From NCBI GenBank assembly GCA_963971225.1, contig OZ020269.1:39577264-39641263 (forward strand): 64,000 nt of DNA. The letters run 5' to 3'. Both the position numbers and the translations under genes were made by a program. Origin of the DNA: Melieria omissa. Taxonomy: Eukaryota > Arthropoda > Insecta > Diptera > Ulidiidae. The notes beneath the pieces were generated by a model. The model saw only the letters and a list, made by a program, of their open reading frames with translations. It ran no database searches and was not told the DNA's origin. This document shows, one piece after another, positions 63,646-64,000 of this stretch. Position 1 is the first letter of the stretch; every line of letters begins with the position of its first letter.

Positions 63646-64000
63646 TCATTCATGCTGATGCAAACATATTAATTGCACTGTCTTGCGCAATCGCTCGTTT
63701 TCGAGATGCAATGCACTTTTGGTGAATGGACTGCAAAGGTAATGCGCTAACATAAACATTTGAATATCATTCAAGTTTTTATTGGGCTCACTCTGTTTGC
63801 GTGGAGCCGTCTTGGGTGCGAGAAATTTCGGCACACTCATCCCAAGAAACAAGGAAACCGCCGTTTCTTCTCGCCTGGCTCAGAGCAAAAGTCCTGCGTT
63901 GAAAAATGAAGAGCACACACCTTCGCGGTGGGCGTGAAGTTCACTCCACAAGCCTTGCTCCATTTTTCCCTCGTAACCATATTCTGCGGCACATGTAACA
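63646..64000 (-). pseudogene. THAP-domain fragment, cut by the window edge
   Basis: In minus sense from the right edge: REKWSKACGVNFTPTAKVCA with ALHFSTQDFCSEPG. The Trp, Cys and the CxxH pair (VCALHF) fit the second half of a C2CH THAP zinc finger. That frame stops at 63837-63839, while the next frame (from 63852) continues with MSVPKFLAPKTAP, matching the AVPxxF motif that closes THAP domains. So a frameshift, or a sequence error, lies inside. After it come ~50 residues with a short helical stretch (SALHLENERLRKTVQLICLH). THAP domains occur in host DNA-binding proteins and in P-element-type transposases; among so many transposons the latter is likelier. The N-terminal half lies beyond the window. 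Confidence 0.6.

Overview
The window looks like gene-poor, transposon-packed DNA from a higher fly, most likely a tephritid-type fruit fly. The reasoning: the only clear host exon encodes the C-terminus of the small GTPase Arf6 (minus strand, 12808-12950), and the rest is a typical dipteran transposon set (Gypsy, BEL/Pao, RTE and RNase H-bearing LINEs, mariner/Tc1, piggyBac, Helitron, tRNA-derived SINEs). The species assignment is inference. The sequence is not prokaryotic: it has no operons, and its long ORFs are retroelement ORFs or shadows.

Layout. 1-6200: a solo Gypsy-type LTR with a 4-bp target duplication, small inverted-repeat elements, and decayed Tc1 and RTE pieces. 6206-12197: a nearly complete minus-strand Gypsy element (434-bp LTRs with one visible difference, gag, protease, pol; TSD ATAC). 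It carries a GTTAAAC frameshift site directly before the gag stop, but also an in-frame stop between protease and RT and a missing segment in integrase. 12603-12950: terminal exon and probable poly(A) signals of Arf6; the DNA to the right is probably its intron. 13304-22775: nested small elements, mariner and Tc1 relics, including a direct tandem duplication of 3,673 bp (14401-18073 and 18074-21746) in which I see no differences. 23070-30064: a mariner relic, an internally deleted piggyBac with a LINE fragment inside it, a 5'-truncated RTE and a full-length but broken RTE, both with TSDs. 30118-34055: a foldback element and a non-autonomous Helitron filled with two kinds of tandem repeat.

34595-53541 is the most striking part. 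A Tc1/mariner element with identical 25-bp ends is split by about 17.6 kb. The insert is a tRNA-derived SINE followed by an array of BEL/Pao material: three tandem non-autonomous copies, each with a long leader, an intact ~830-codon gag-protease ORF and no RT, RNase H or integrase. The three ORFs are mosaics of one another. An inverted BEL pol fragment sits in one leader, and there is an LTR-primer site-LTR junction. Both outer ends of the array are LTR 3' ends.

53620-64000: SINE heads, TTAA- and TA-flanked MITEs, a decayed minus-strand LINE endonuclease, a 5'-truncated LINE with RT and RNase H and an 11-bp TSD, tRNA-like sequence, and a broken THAP-domain fragment at the right edge. Except for Arf6, everything recognisable is a mobile element or a relic of one.
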